Below, in pieces: positions 41,302 to 50,693 of a stretch of 64,000 nucleotides of DNA (positions are counted from its first letter, which is position 1; every line of letters begins with the position of its first letter). Source of the stretch: Candidatus Cloacimonadota bacterium. Its GTDB lineage: Bacteria; Cloacimonadota; Cloacimonadia; Cloacimonadales; TCS61. The position numbers and the translations under genes were made by a program. The stretch covers positions 1 to 64,000 of the forward strand of contig JAUVLU010000006.1 in the NCBI GenBank assembly GCA_030600585.1, in the 5' to 3' direction. The notes below the pieces were generated by a model. That model had not been told where the DNA came from, did not search any database, and saw nothing but the letters and a program-made list of their open reading frames with translations.

Positions 41302-43212
41302 TTAATTATCAAGGATCTTTCTGATCTTTGACATAATAGAATCATATGTAAATGGTTTATGAAGAAAACTTACATTTGAGTCGGGTGATTGTTCTTTAAT
41401 GAAATCGTTATTGACATTCCCGGAAATAAAGAGTATTTTAATATCAGGTTGGAGTTTTCTTAGTTCATTTGCCAGTTCCTGTCCACCCATCTTTGGCATT
41501 ATAATATCGGAGATCAATAGATGAATTTTGTCATTAATTTCTTTGAACTTACGTAAACCTTCTTTACCATTTGATGCATTAATAACTTTGTATCCATGTT
41601 CTTCCAAAATTTCAGATAGGAAATCTCTGATGCTGTCTTCATCATCAACAAGCAGGATTGTCTCATTACCGGTAGGAAGACTGCCGATATCTGTTTTTGC
41701 AATTTCGTCTTCATCGATTTCTGCAATAATTTGTGGAAGATATATCTTGAATTCGGAACCCCTGTCTTCTTCTGATTCAACAAGTATCACTCCGCCATTT
41801 TGTTTTACGATCCCAAAAACAGTAGAAAGACCAAGACCGGTACCCTTACCAACTTCCTTAGTTGTAAAGAAGGGCTCAAATATTTTCTCCTGAATCTCTT
41901 TACTCATCCCTGTTCCTGTATCAAGTATGGAAATCATTATATACTCATAAGATGCATCAAGATTATGCTGTTTAATGAATTCTTCAGTTAGTAACTCTTT
42001 GGTTGTAGATATTATGATCTTGCCATAACCTTTTATTGCATCACGAGCATTAACAACAAGATTAACCAGTACTTGTTCGATCTGGCTTTTATCTGCAAAT
42101 ATCATACATGAAGAACTTTGGAAATCAGTCTCCATAGTTATTTCATCCCCGATCAATCTTTTAAGCATTTTCTCAAGTTCGATAATAGTATTGTTCAGGT
42201 CGATATTTCTTTTTTCAGTTATTTGCTTTCGTGAAAATCCGAGTAATTGTTTTGTTAATCTTGCAGCTCGTTCTCCACAATCTCTAATTACTTTAATATC
42301 ATCATAAACATTGCTGTCATTATTCAATTTTTTTAGAGCCAGATCGGAATAGCCGTTAATTGCTGTTAATAAGTTATTAAAATCATGTGCAATTCCACCT
42401 GCAAGTTTTCCGACAACTTCCATCTTTTGAGATTGGAACAATTGTTCTTGAGCAATCTGTCTTTCATCTTCAGCCTGTTTACGTTTAGTTATATCACGGG
42501 CAATAACTAAGAGTACCTGTTCATTCTTAAAGGTTATATTATTTTTATGCAGTTCTACTATTATTTTTTTACCATTTTTTTTAATATGAGTAAATATGGG
42601 AGAATCACCGGTGTTCTTCTCATTCAAATATCGTGACAGTTGTTCCCGCTCTTTTTTAACATAAAGTTTAAAACCATTTAATGCGATAAACTCGTTTTTT
42701 GTATATCCGTATTTATTTAATACAACGTCATTAAAATCCAGGATTTTTTCTCCATTTTTGGTAAGTATAAAAATGGGATCTGCAATACTATTGAAAAGGA
42801 GACGGTATTTTTCTTCGCTTTCGCGAAGAGAGTTCTCAATTTTATGCCGGTAAAAAGCCATCTCGATTGTTGCATGCAATTCATGTCCTTCAAAAGGCTT
42901 TATCAAGTAACCAAAAGGCTCGGTGATCTTTGCACTACTTAAAATAGGTTCATTCGTATATGCGGTTAAATAAATTATTGGAATGTTGCATTTTTCCTTT
43001 ATTCTACCGGCAGTTTCGATACCGTTGATTTTTCCGGCAAGCATAATATCCATTAAAATCAGATCAGGATTTAATGCTTCATAGCATTCAAGTACACTTT
43101 CTCCACTAGAAATAATATCAATGACATGATAGTCAAATTGAAGTAATGTTCTCTTTATATCCTCAGCAATGATTCTTTCATCTTCAACGATCAATAACCT
43201 TTTTTTTGTCAT
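41302..43212 (-). CDS. hybrid kinase with two receiver domains (REC-PAS-HisKA-HATPase-REC)
   Basis: 636 residues, no transmembrane segment. Residues 1-~120 are a receiver (DLILMDIMLAGKINGIE, LTAYTNE, IKPFEG); a PAS domain follows (~135-250, LLFNSIADPIFILTKNGEK), then HisKA with GGIAHDFNNLLTAINGYSDL, HATPase (VVNARDAI, DTGTGM, GKGTGLGLSTVFGIV), and a C-terminal receiver (LLVDDEDSIRDFL, LLISDIIMPKMGG, HKPF). This is a cytosolic phosphorelay kinase. It is first in the operon with the membrane kinase and the sigma-54 regulator. A weak TTGACC-17-ATTTTT lies upstream near 43290. Confidence 0.92.
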   Translation of the reverse strand: MTKKRLLIVEDERIIAEDIKRTLLQFDYHVIDIISSGESVLECYEALNPDLILMDIMLAGKINGIETAGRIKEKCNIPIIYLTAYTNEPILSSAKITEPFGYLIKPFEGHELHATIEMAFYRHKIENSLRESEEKYRLLFNSIADPIFILTKNGEKILDFNDVVLNKYGYTKNEFIALNGFKLYVKKEREQLSRYLNEKNTGDSPIFTHIKKNGKKIIVELHKNNITFKNEQVLLVIARDITKRKQAEDERQIAQEQLFQSQKMEVVGKLAGGIAHDFNNLLTAINGYSDLALKKLNNDSNVYDDIKVIRDCGERAARLTKQLLGFSRKQITEKRNIDLNNTIIELEKMLKRLIGDEITMETDFQSSSCMIFADKSQIEQVLVNLVVNARDAIKGYGKIIISTTKELLTEEFIKQHNLDASYEYIMISILDTGTGMSKEIQEKIFEPFFTTKEVGKGTGLGLSTVFGIVKQNGGVILVESEEDRGSEFKIYLPQIIAEIDEDEIAKTDIGSLPTGNETILLVDDEDSIRDFLSEILEEHGYKVINASNGKEGLRKFKEINDKIHLLISDIIMPKMGGQELANELRKLQPDIKILFISGNVNNDFIKEQSPDSNVSFLHKPFTYDSIMSKIRKILDN

Positions 43213-43324
43213 TATTTACCTGCACTTTATAAAAATTATGTCCTAAAAAAATTACATGTAACAAAAAATAGAAAAAAAGAAAAAGTGGTCAAATTATTTT
43301 TATAATATAGGTAAAAGAAAAAGC

Positions 43325-43344
43325 CATCCGGCAATTGCCGGATG
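43325..43344 (-). terminator. intrinsic terminator of the Ser-Ser-Gln tRNA operon
   Basis: Perfect palindrome CATCCGGCAATTGCCGGATG followed on the minus strand by GGCTTTTTC, eight bases after the tRNA-Gln CCA end. Confidence 0.88.
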
Positions 43345-43351
43345 ACTTTAA

Positions 43352-43426
43352 TGGTTGGGCCGAGAGGATTCGAACCCCTGAATGCATGGACCAAAACCAT
43401 GTGACTTACCGCTTGTCGACGGCCCA
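43352..43426 (-). tRNA. tRNA-Gln(UUG)
   Basis: Minus strand starts TGGGCCGTCGACAAGCGG. The anticodon stem-loop is CATGG-TTTTGGT-CCATG (anticodon TTG), the T-arm is GGTTCGAATCC, and CCA is encoded. Confidence 0.95.
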
Positions 43427-43446
43427 AAAGATCTATAATTAAGAAC

Positions 43447-43540
<94 letters not shown>

Positions 43541-43553
43541 ACTTCTATAATTC

Positions 43554-43639
43554 TGGCGGAGGATGAGGGACTCGAACCCCCAAGGGCTAAGCCCGGCGGT
43601 TTTCAAGACCGCTGTCTTACCAATTAGAGCTAATCCTCC
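43554..43639 (-). tRNA. tRNA-Ser(UGA)
   Basis: Minus strand starts GGAGGATTAGCTCTAATTGG. The anticodon stem-loop is GCGGT-CTTGAAA-ACCGC (TGA), followed by a serine-type variable arm CGGGCTTAGCCC, T-arm GGTTCGAGTCC and an encoded CCA. Confidence 0.93.
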
Positions 43640-43653
43640 TAAATGGAATTAAC

Positions 43654-43682
43654 AAATAATTTTTGCGTTGAATTGATGTCAA
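43654..43682 (-). promoter_or_regulatory. promoter of the Ser-Ser-Gln tRNA operon
   Basis: Minus strand TTGACA (43677-43682), 17 bases, TTATTT (43654-43659), 14 bases before the first tRNA. Confidence 0.6.
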
Positions 43683-43745
43683 ATATTTTTTATTCTTTTT
43701 ATTAGCTCAGATTTACACATTGTTGCAACTTTAAAAAATCTAAAA

Positions 43746-44630
43746 TTATCTATATCCAAATTCCTTTAAGGCATTCTGTTTTTTTCGCCAATTTGGCTTG
43801 ATCTTTATCCACAGATCAATTTTCACTCTCTTTTCAACGATTTTGTGGACTTCCTTTTCTGCAGTAATTCTTATAGCCTTAATTTTTTTCCCGCCTTTTC
43901 CTATAACAATTGGTTTTTGTGATTTTTTTTCCAGCCAGATATTAGCAGCGATGACCACTTTATTTGGAAAATCGTGATATTGTTCTACAACAACAGTAGA
44001 AGCGTAAGGAATTTCATCATCGAAATTAAGAAATATTTGTTCACGGATAATTTCCTGAACAAAGAATCTCATTGGCATATCTGAAATTTCGTCTGTAGAA
44101 TAGAAAGGAGGATTAGATGGAAGCAATTCAGTGAGTTCATCTAAAAATAAGGTGAAATCCGACGTTTTAAGAATAGAGATAGGTATAATTTTTTCGAAAT
44201 CGTATTCTTTTAACAAACCGATTTTTTTCTCAACTGTGATCTCGTCTGAAATATCGATCTTATTCAGCATCGCTATTTTTGGAACCGAAAGTCTTTTCAA
44301 ATTTTCACAGATCTGTTTATCATAATCTGTTGGGAATTTTTTAGCATCTGTCATGAAAATAACTACATCAGAATCTTTTAAAGAATTATTGATATACTCG
44401 AGCATTTTATTATGCAGTTCGTATCTGGCTTCCACAAATCCGGGAGTGTCCATTAATATGATCTGTCTATTATCATCAGAAATAATGCCTTTGATCTGCT
44501 GTCTTGTTGTTTGGGGCTTGGGAGAGATTATCGATAGTTTCTCACCAAGCAGTTTATTCATTAAAGTCGATTTTCCAACATTTGGTTTTCCTACAATTGA
44601 AACAAAACCGGCTCGATAATTACAATTCAT
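43746..44630 (-). CDS. era: Era, 30S-assembly GTPase with KH domain
   Basis: 294 residues. G1 GKPNVGKSTL, the TTRQQIKG effector segment (G2), DTPGF (G3) and LNKID (G4) are present, followed by the KH domain IGKGGKKIKAIRITAEKEV. Era binds the 3' end of 16S rRNA during 30S maturation. It is the last gene of the run DUF610-uppP-holA-era, nine bases after holA. All GTPase motifs are intact and the length is normal. Confidence 0.95.
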   Translation of the reverse strand: MNCNYRAGFVSIVGKPNVGKSTLMNKLLGEKLSIISPKPQTTRQQIKGIISDDNRQIILMDTPGFVEARYELHNKMLEYINNSLKDSDVVIFMTDAKKFPTDYDKQICENLKRLSVPKIAMLNKIDISDEITVEKKIGLLKEYDFEKIIPISILKTSDFTLFLDELTELLPSNPPFYSTDEISDMPMRFFVQEIIREQIFLNFDDEIPYASTVVVEQYHDFPNKVVIAANIWLEKKSQKPIVIGKGGKKIKAIRITAEKEVHKIVEKRVKIDLWIKIKPNWRKKQNALKEFGYR

Positions 44631-44639
44631 AAAGTACCT

Positions 44640-45659
44640 TTAACTCTTACAAATTTTGTAAACAAGAATTTCCAAAATGATCTCATCTTTTAAATTTAAT
44701 GATTTTGCATCGATGTCAGCTTGCAGAAGTAATGAGAATATGGTACTCAGATTACTATCTGAATAATTTCCAGCAAAAGCAACATGTTCTTTCCTGAATT
44801 TATAGAATATTTCAGGTATATAACGATTCTCGATCTCAGAGTTGCTGATATTATTCTTTTGCAGAGCTTTGATCCGCCATAAGGTGAGGAAGAACCTTGA
44901 TAGCATAATAATAATAAAGACGGCTGTTTCATTATTTGCGATCATATTTTCTAAAATTGTCAGTGACTTTTTCAAATTTTGTTTTCCAATCTCATTTTGA
45001 AGATCATAAACTTTGTTTGTTCTGGATTTGCCAACTGTTTCCTTTACATCGTCAATTGTGATGTTTCCCTTGCCTTTTGTGTAGATAATCAATTTTTCTA
45101 ATTCATTGGCAGCTAATTGATAATCTAATTCAATACTTCTTGTAAAAAGCTCTTTTGAATCGTTATCCATGAATAGTTTCTTTTCTCTAATTTCAATATT
45201 CAGCCATCTGAGAATATCAGTTGAATTATAGGGAGAGCGACAAATGATCTTCACCGCTTTTTCTGAGATCAATTTATTTACCTTTGTCCGTTCATCTATT
45301 TTATCTGCTGTTAGAACAAGGATAGAGGTTGGAACAGGATTTTGTACATATTCTGCAATAAGGTTCTTATCAGAAACTTTCATCGTATCGAAGTTCTTCA
45401 ATATAACAAGTCGGAACTTTGCCATGAAAGGCATCATCTCAAGTTGCTCTAAAGCATTTACTGCTGAATCCGTATCGGCATGAAGTACTATAGAATCGAA
45501 ATCTTCAGAACCTGCTGATTGGTACTTTTTTGTGATCTTTTTTAGAACTATATCTTTAAGATAATTTTCCGGACCGAAGATATAATAAACAGATTGGGAT
45601 TTAAGATTTGGAAAATTCTTCAAGAATTCATAATGCGGGAGAGTTCTGGATTTAGCCAT
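44640..45659 (-). CDS. holA: DNA polymerase III delta subunit
   Basis: 339 residues typical of the clamp-loader delta subunit: YYIFGPENYLKDIVLKKI at the start, LRLVILKNFD in the AAA-like core, and the C-terminal helical collar (NNETAVFIIIMLSRFFLTLWRIKAL, SLLLQADIDAKSLNL). It opens the beta clamp with gamma/delta-prime. One base separates it from uppP upstream and nine bases from era downstream. Confidence 0.9.
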   Translation of the reverse strand: MAKSRTLPHYEFLKNFPNLKSQSVYYIFGPENYLKDIVLKKITKKYQSAGSEDFDSIVLHADTDSAVNALEQLEMMPFMAKFRLVILKNFDTMKVSDKNLIAEYVQNPVPTSILVLTADKIDERTKVNKLISEKAVKIICRSPYNSTDILRWLNIEIREKKLFMDNDSKELFTRSIELDYQLAANELEKLIIYTKGKGNITIDDVKETVGKSRTNKVYDLQNEIGKQNLKKSLTILENMIANNETAVFIIIMLSRFFLTLWRIKALQKNNISNSEIENRYIPEIFYKFRKEHVAFAGNYSDSNLSTIFSLLLQADIDAKSLNLKDEIILEILVYKICKS

Positions 45660-45660
45660 A

Positions 45661-46464
45661 TTAATGTTTTATATATAATATTAGTGTAATAATTGCAATT
45701 AACCAGCAATAGAATGCAAAATACTTCAATTTCTGTTTTTTTACAATTTTAATGAGAAAAGAAATTACCAAATAACCGGAAATAAACGCTGCAACCGTAC
45801 CCAAAAAATAAGATAACCAAAGTGATCTATTAAGATTTATTAAACTTGAAATCTTAAGGATATTTGCGCCAAATATTGCTGGAATTGAAAGGATAAAAGA
45901 GAATCTCGCAGCTTCCTCTCTATCTAATCCGGCAAAGATGCCAACGGTAATAGTTGTTCCTGAACGGGATATTCCGGGAAGTATTGCAAATGCCTGAGCT
46001 AACCCGATAAGAATAGATTTTTTTATTCCAAGTTGATGTGTTTTAATACCTCGTGGCTCGATCTTATCTGAAATGTATAGTATAAAACCCGTGATGATCA
46101 ACATGAAGCTTGGAATATATAGCGAGGAGAAAGCTTTGGTGAGTGGATCTTCAAAATAAAGACCTAATATGCCGGTTACAGTTGTAGCAACAATTATATA
46201 GAATATTATATTTCGGTTTCTTGTATGTTCCGATCCTTTGTTTTTGAATAGGATTAATGATTTGATTAAAGAAAGTATATCTTTACGGAAATAGAGTAAT
46301 ACTGCGAATACTGAACCAAGATGTAATATTATTTCAAAACTTATATCGGGATTATTGAAATTTAAATAATGTTCAGCAAGAACGAGATGTCCTGAACTGC
46401 TGATTGGCAGGAATTCAGTTAAACCCTGTATTATTCCTAATATTATTGCTTTAAATAGTTCCAT
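45661..46464 (-). CDS. uppP: undecaprenyl-diphosphate phosphatase
   Basis: 267 residues and about eight transmembrane helices. The signature GLTEFLPISSSGHLVL is at residues 14-29 and the second catalytic segment LPGISRSGTTITVGIFAGL is near residue 163. BacA/UppP recycles undecaprenyl pyrophosphate to the monophosphate carrier for peptidoglycan and other glycans. Co-transcribed with the deacetylase-like gene upstream and holA downstream. Confidence 0.95.
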   Translation of the reverse strand: MELFKAIILGIIQGLTEFLPISSSGHLVLAEHYLNFNNPDISFEIILHLGSVFAVLLYFRKDILSLIKSLILFKNKGSEHTRNRNIIFYIIVATTVTGILGLYFEDPLTKAFSSLYIPSFMLIITGFILYISDKIEPRGIKTHQLGIKKSILIGLAQAFAILPGISRSGTTITVGIFAGLDREEAARFSFILSIPAIFGANILKISSLINLNRSLWLSYFLGTVAAFISGYLVISFLIKIVKKQKLKYFAFYCWLIAIITLILYIKH

Positions 46465-46475
46465 AACTTCTATTC

Positions 46476-47648
46476 CTAAATTATTTCAGGCAGCTTTGAT
46501 TTGAATAACTCAGATACCGGAACTAATTCAAAATCAAGTTTTTCAATCTCTATTATGAATTTCTTTAAAAAATCATATCTGTCTTGTGTTGCGCAATGTG
46601 TAATGACTAATATCTTATTTCGATTTTTAGCAAGATATTTTAATTGCCTGATTTTATTAGAAAGTGTTTTCTTATTAATTGACGGTGTATCCAGAAAAAG
46701 TTGATTTTCACAAGTTGGGATCAACATCTTTTTAGCAACATTATACGCTATAGAAGATTGAGATGTGCGGCTATCTACAAAATAAAGATCATGTTTCTTC
46801 AAAACTTGTAGAACGCTTTTCATTACAGATTCATCGGTTGTTGCGAATGAACCCATATGATTATTGGCGCCAACGCACAATGGGAACTGTTTAATATAAC
46901 TTTCCATTCTGCGCTTTATCTCTTTTTCGGTAAGATGTACATAAATTGCATTGGCTCCAGGATTATCGCGTGGATAGCTGATAGGTTCCATCGGGATGTG
47001 GATCATTGTCTCGTGACCTGTCTCAGCAGCTTTGTTCATCACGTGTTTGGAAAATTTTTGATCTGGAAGAATTGCAAAAGTAACATTACTGTTCAAGTTG
47101 CAGAAATCATCTAATAATTTGTTGTTCCGAATTCCAAAATCATCAACAACTATGGCAAGCTGGGTTTTAACTTTTGTTTCATTTTGAGATTTGTTATAGT
47201 ATAAAGTAACAAAATATTTCTGAGAATCGCGCGGATCTTCTATCTCCAGAATTTGTTTATTACCATTATATTTTTCTTTCCCTGCTAATATTTTGCCACC
47301 AATTAATTCTACCTGACCGGTAATGATAATGTTTGCATAATTGAGATCCATCTCCGAATTATCTATTCCAATAGAAATATAAATAGCATCTTCGCCAATA
47401 TGATTTTTATAATTTTCTTCAGTTACTCCCAATAATAATTTTGCATGGGCTATTGCATCAAGAACTGAAATATATTCTTGCTTTGGCTTAATGGATACCG
47501 TATTTTTTTTTTGTTGAGGATTTATTATCAAATTTGTGATTTTATCATAATTAAATAAAATTAAAAGTAATATAAAACCTATGAATAGAAGAAAATATAA
47601 ATAACTTTTATCTATTTTGTAGTGTTTAACGCTTTTTCTCTTTCCCAT
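46476..47648 (-). CDS. divergent polysaccharide deacetylase family protein
   Basis: 390 residues: a single N-terminal transmembrane helix (LYFLLFIGFILLLILFNY), a linker domain, and a C-terminal divergent polysaccharide deacetylase fold (DUF610-like) with LAIVVDDFG, THETMIHIPMEPI-type GHETMIHIPMEP, NNHMGSFATTDESVM and FVDSRTSQSSIA. The family sits in the NodB-like superfamily, but its metal site is altered and substrates are uncertain. A promoter-like TTGACT-17-TAGACA lies at 47668-47696. Confidence 0.85.
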   Translation of the reverse strand: MGKRKSVKHYKIDKSYLYFLLFIGFILLLILFNYDKITNLIINPQQKKNTVSIKPKQEYISVLDAIAHAKLLLGVTEENYKNHIGEDAIYISIGIDNSEMDLNYANIIITGQVELIGGKILAGKEKYNGNKQILEIEDPRDSQKYFVTLYYNKSQNETKVKTQLAIVVDDFGIRNNKLLDDFCNLNSNVTFAILPDQKFSKHVMNKAAETGHETMIHIPMEPISYPRDNPGANAIYVHLTEKEIKRRMESYIKQFPLCVGANNHMGSFATTDESVMKSVLQVLKKHDLYFVDSRTSQSSIAYNVAKKMLIPTCENQLFLDTPSINKKTLSNKIRQLKYLAKNRNKILVITHCATQDRYDFLKKFIIEIEKLDFELVPVSELFKSKLPEII

Positions 47649-47667
47649 TTTTCTCCTTCACATATGT

Positions 47668-47696
47668 TGTCTATTTTGCATAGGAATTTGAGTCAA
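47668..47696 (-). promoter_or_regulatory. putative promoter of the DUF610-uppP-holA-era operon
   Basis: Minus strand TTGACT (47691-47696), 17 bases, TAGACA (47668-47673). Transcription would start about ten bases upstream of the AAGGAG ribosome site. Confidence 0.5.
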
Positions 47697-47770
47697 GGAA
47701 ATAATTAATCATAGTTAAATATTATTTAATATGATTTAAGTAGAAATAAGAAAAGCTGTAAAAGTAAAAC

Positions 47771-47804
47771 AAATCCAGCTTGAAGAATTTCTCAAGCCTG
47801 ATTT
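47771..47804 (-). terminator. terminator-like hairpin after beta-helix T9SS gene
   Basis: Minus strand AATC-AG-GCTTGA, loop, TCAAGC-TG-GATT followed by TGTTTTACTTTT. One two-base internal mismatch in the stem. It follows the stop of the 47811 gene at the place where a cassette 3' attC would be expected, and no attC is found here. Confidence 0.6.
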
Positions 47805-47810
47805 ATTGAA

Positions 47811-49481
47811 TTATTTTAGCAGCAAACATTTCTTCACGGATTTTGACTTACCATTAATAGATAATTTATAGAAATATATTCCTGATGAAACAGGTTGGTT
47901 ATTGTCATTAGTGCCGTTCCAAGATATGGAGTAGCTGACTCCATCGGCAAAAAACGGCGAGGGACTCGCCGACTCCAAAATATCCAAAGTTTTTATTTTC
48001 TGACCTTTGATATTATAAATTTCAAGATTCACAAAATCGGAATTTTGTGTTACTGAAAAAGAGATTGTTGTAGAAGGATTAAACGGATTTGGATAATTAG
48101 TTAATTCACATTTTTCATTATTCATTATACATTCTTCATTTACATCCACTTGTGGTTCTCCGAATTGATTTTCATAAGCACCAATATCCGGCATACTACC
48201 AAAGGGAGTTGGTCGAGGATTTCCTTCAAAATCAAATTCAGGGCATATATATGTAATTTCTCCAATCATAATTTCATCTATCCCTGATCCAATGCAGGGA
48301 CTTGCGTCTTGAAGATGAACATCATTTAAAAATGTATCAACAAAAAGTGGCTCTGAATCGATACAATTTTCATAGTCACCATTGAAATAAGGAGCACCAT
48401 CACCTCCAAAAGCTTCCACTCCTCCCTGTACATCACAGTTGTAAAAATTTGGATTTGTTTCTTCCGTCCATAAATATATTTGACTTCCAACTGCAGCTAT
48501 GTTCCCCCAAATAATATTATTAATTAGTTGAACATTATCACCAGTAATTGACAAACCTCCACCGTAGATCGATTCATTATTGAAAATTGTATTATTCGCG
48601 ATTATTATTAATGTATCGGAACAACATTTAATTCCACCGCACATATATTCTACATTATTTCCAAATATTAAATTGTTTGTTACTATGGAGGAACCACCAT
48701 TAAGCAGAATTCCGCCAGTATCAATTCCACTATTATTTGAAATAATATTGTTACTGATTATAGGGGATGAGCCAAAAGCCCGAATACCAATTGCACCATA
48801 AGCCATATTATAGCTAATAATATTATTTCTTATGAGCGGTGAAGAGCATTGATATAAAGAGATTCCACATCCCCAGCCACCACCGGGTTCTTCACTAAAT
48901 GAGATATTATATGAGATGTCATTGAACTCAATAATTGGTGAAGAATAATGGGTACAATATATTCCAGCACCACCAGAGTTAGCAAAATTATAATAAAGGG
49001 TAGAATATGCAATTCGTACTTTACTAAAATATTTTAAGTAGAAAACCCCGCCCAGCCAATCTTCTGATTCTGGTCCAACAGCTTTAGCATATTCAAAATG
49101 ACAATAATTGAATTTTGATGAATCATTTGCAGCAGGAGTGTTATTGAAACGAATGCCGTGCCAACCAATATGAGAATAGGTATAATAACCAGTTGTATCA
49201 GCAACTGTAAATTTAATGCTGTCCTGCTCTGTGCCAATTGCCAGAATTTGCCCTTGAACATTGAATTTGTAATGTCCCTGAAATTCTACGATCACACCGG
49301 GATCAATTGTTAATGTTTCTGCATCAGGGACTGTTATTTCTCCTTCTATTAAATAAGGAGAACCGTTTATCAACCAGTTTCCTGAAACATTTCCAGCAGG
49401 AATTGTTGTTTGGGAGATAAGTAAAATCCAATTAACTAAAACAATAATTACGAATATTATCTTTTTCAAATTGACCTCCAT
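47811..49481 (-). CDS. parallel beta-helix exported protein with T9SS sorting domain
   Basis: The ORF track starts at 49532, but those first 17 codons are the attC-like site; real starts are the ATG at 49481 or, better spaced from GGAGG, the TTG at 49469 (MKKIIFVIIVLVNWILLISQ, a signal peptide). The mature protein has right-handed beta-helix repeats (GGAGIYCTHYSSPIIEFNDIS, SPIISNNIISNNSGIDTGGI) and a C-terminal DIGAYE motif, then the sorting domain NYPNPFNPSTTISFSV with an in-frame palindromic insert encoding LESASPSPFFADGVS. Its 5' end (TTAGCAGCAACATAAA) is almost identical to that of the LVIVD cassette at 53.5 kb. Function unknown. Confidence 0.8.
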   Translation of the reverse strand: MEVNLKKIIFVIIVLVNWILLISQTTIPAGNVSGNWLINGSPYLIEGEITVPDAETLTIDPGVIVEFQGHYKFNVQGQILAIGTEQDSIKFTVADTTGYYTYSHIGWHGIRFNNTPAANDSSKFNYCHFEYAKAVGPESEDWLGGVFYLKYFSKVRIAYSTLYYNFANSGGAGIYCTHYSSPIIEFNDISYNISFSEEPGGGWGCGISLYQCSSPLIRNNIISYNMAYGAIGIRAFGSSPIISNNIISNNSGIDTGGILLNGGSSIVTNNLIFGNNVEYMCGGIKCCSDTLIIIANNTIFNNESIYGGGLSITGDNVQLINNIIWGNIAAVGSQIYLWTEETNPNFYNCDVQGGVEAFGGDGAPYFNGDYENCIDSEPLFVDTFLNDVHLQDASPCIGSGIDEIMIGEITYICPEFDFEGNPRPTPFGSMPDIGAYENQFGEPQVDVNEECIMNNEKCELTNYPNPFNPSTTISFSVTQNSDFVNLEIYNIKGQKIKTLDILESASPSPFFADGVSYSISWNGTNDNNQPVSSGIYFYKLSINGKSKSVKKCLLLK

Positions 49482-49493
49482 CTTGTTTATGTT

Positions 49494-49623
49494 GCTGCTA
49501 ATGGATGGCTGCTGCCACGAGCCACCACCCATCTCAAAAAGAAATCACTAAATCGGCTGAATCGAAACGATTCAGACAAAAAAAACCAACTAACCCAGCT
49601 TGTGGATAGCCTTGTTATCAGCC
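49494..49623 (-). repeat. attC-like site 4 (end of racemase-GNAT cassette)
   Basis: Minus strand: R'' GGCTGATAAC, L'' GGCT-AT-CCAC, a variable part containing the palindrome CTGAATCG-TTT-CGATTCAG, L' GTGG-CAGC-AGCC, then R' A/TTAGCAGC. R'' pairs with the 5' TTATCAG of its own cassette. The racemase stop codon (49590-49592) lies inside the site. Confidence 0.65.
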
Positions 49624-50693
49624 GTTTTAACCTTTTTCTCAATATATTTAGAATTCATTAATCTTAAAATACCCATATAATCCATTTTAAATTCTAATGA
49701 ATCACCAACTTTATAATTATTTGGATTATTCTTTAAATCAATTACAATCATATCTGAGCTTGCTCCAACAAATTCGATATTTTTATCGGAAGGCCAAATA
49801 TGTTTTTCATCTACATCAAGTAAACCAAGATTGATGATTGCTCTATAAGATTTTTCTCCTATCTCATTAGTATTAAACTCAAAACCTTTACCTTCAACAT
49901 TTGTGCCCAACTCACCGGAAGGAATAATTGGTTTCTCGGTTAATTCAATTATTTCAGCATATAATTTAAAAATATCATATTCCATACCATCAATTAATTT
50001 GTTGTGGTAAAGGTCTGTCCCGAGAAACAGTGTTTCACCAACTCTAAAATGGTTTATCCCTTTTGGAAGAATATTTGATAAAAGCAAAGGAATTACTACA
50101 GAACTTCCTCCCGAAACAAATGTAATAATTTTATCAAACTTAGCTTCAATTAGCTGCTCATAAAGACTTAACTGAATTAGTTTATCGGCGTTTGGAAGGA
50201 CTCCATATAGACACGAAAAATTAGTGCCAATTCCTACAACTTCAATATTTTCTAATTTGAAAACCTTTTCGTAGAACTTAATAAATTCATCTCTCAAAAC
50301 ACCTTCTCTTAATTCTCCCATTTCAATCATTATGATAACTTTATGAATTTTATTCAGCTTCCTTGCTGCTTTAGATAATGCTTTTATTGTAGATATTTCC
50401 GTATTTACGCTTATGTCAGCAAGTTTTACAATATTAGAAATTTCTCCTTTTGAAGGTGGTTTTATATATATTGTTTCAACCTTATCATTGATAAGTTTTA
50501 TATTCTTTAGATTTGTTAATCTGGAGTCACAAATTTGTTTTATTCCAAGTTTCAATAACTCGGTTAAAAATAATTTATTTCCGCATAAAACTTTAGAAAC
50601 AACAGCCCATTGTATATTATTGATTTTGAATAAATTATCCAAAAATTTGTAATTGTGTTTTAATTTTTCTGTGTCCATTTCAATAAAAGCCAT
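49590..50693 (-). CDS. alanine/ornithine racemase-family PLP enzyme
   Basis: 367 residues. PLP-barrel start with the lysine in VVSKVLCGNK (~33), CDSRLTNLKNIK, YIKPPSKGEI, MIEMGELREGVL, GIGTNFSCLYG, FVSGGSSVVIPLL and HFRVGETLFLGTDLYHNK, all typical of COG3457-type alanine/ornithine racemases. Which amino acid is used is not clear. The final ~10 codons (ADNKAIHKLG) are encoded by the attC-like site, so the C-terminus was probably reshaped by cassette formation. The ATG overlaps the GNAT stop (TAATG). It is a paralogue of the gene at 1-957. Confidence 0.82.
   Translation of the reverse strand: MAFIEMDTEKLKHNYKFLDNLFKINNIQWAVVSKVLCGNKLFLTELLKLGIKQICDSRLTNLKNIKLINDKVETIYIKPPSKGEISNIVKLADISVNTEISTIKALSKAARKLNKIHKVIIMIEMGELREGVLRDEFIKFYEKVFKLENIEVVGIGTNFSCLYGVLPNADKLIQLSLYEQLIEAKFDKIITFVSGGSSVVIPLLLSNILPKGINHFRVGETLFLGTDLYHNKLIDGMEYDIFKLYAEIIELTEKPIIPSGELGTNVEGKGFEFNTNEIGEKSYRAIINLGLLDVDEKHIWPSDKNIEFVGASSDMIVIDLKNNPNNYKVGDSLEFKMDYMGILRLMNSKYIEKKVKTADNKAIHKLG

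Noticed and set aside
43236-43427. 63-codon ORF MGRRQAVSHMVLVH...
   Set aside because: Translation of tRNA-Gln and its terminator.
49482-49532. First 17 codons of the track ORF for the beta-helix protein (MGGGSWQQ)
   Set aside because: They are the L'/R' part of attC-like site 4; a ribosome site and signal peptide occur downstream.
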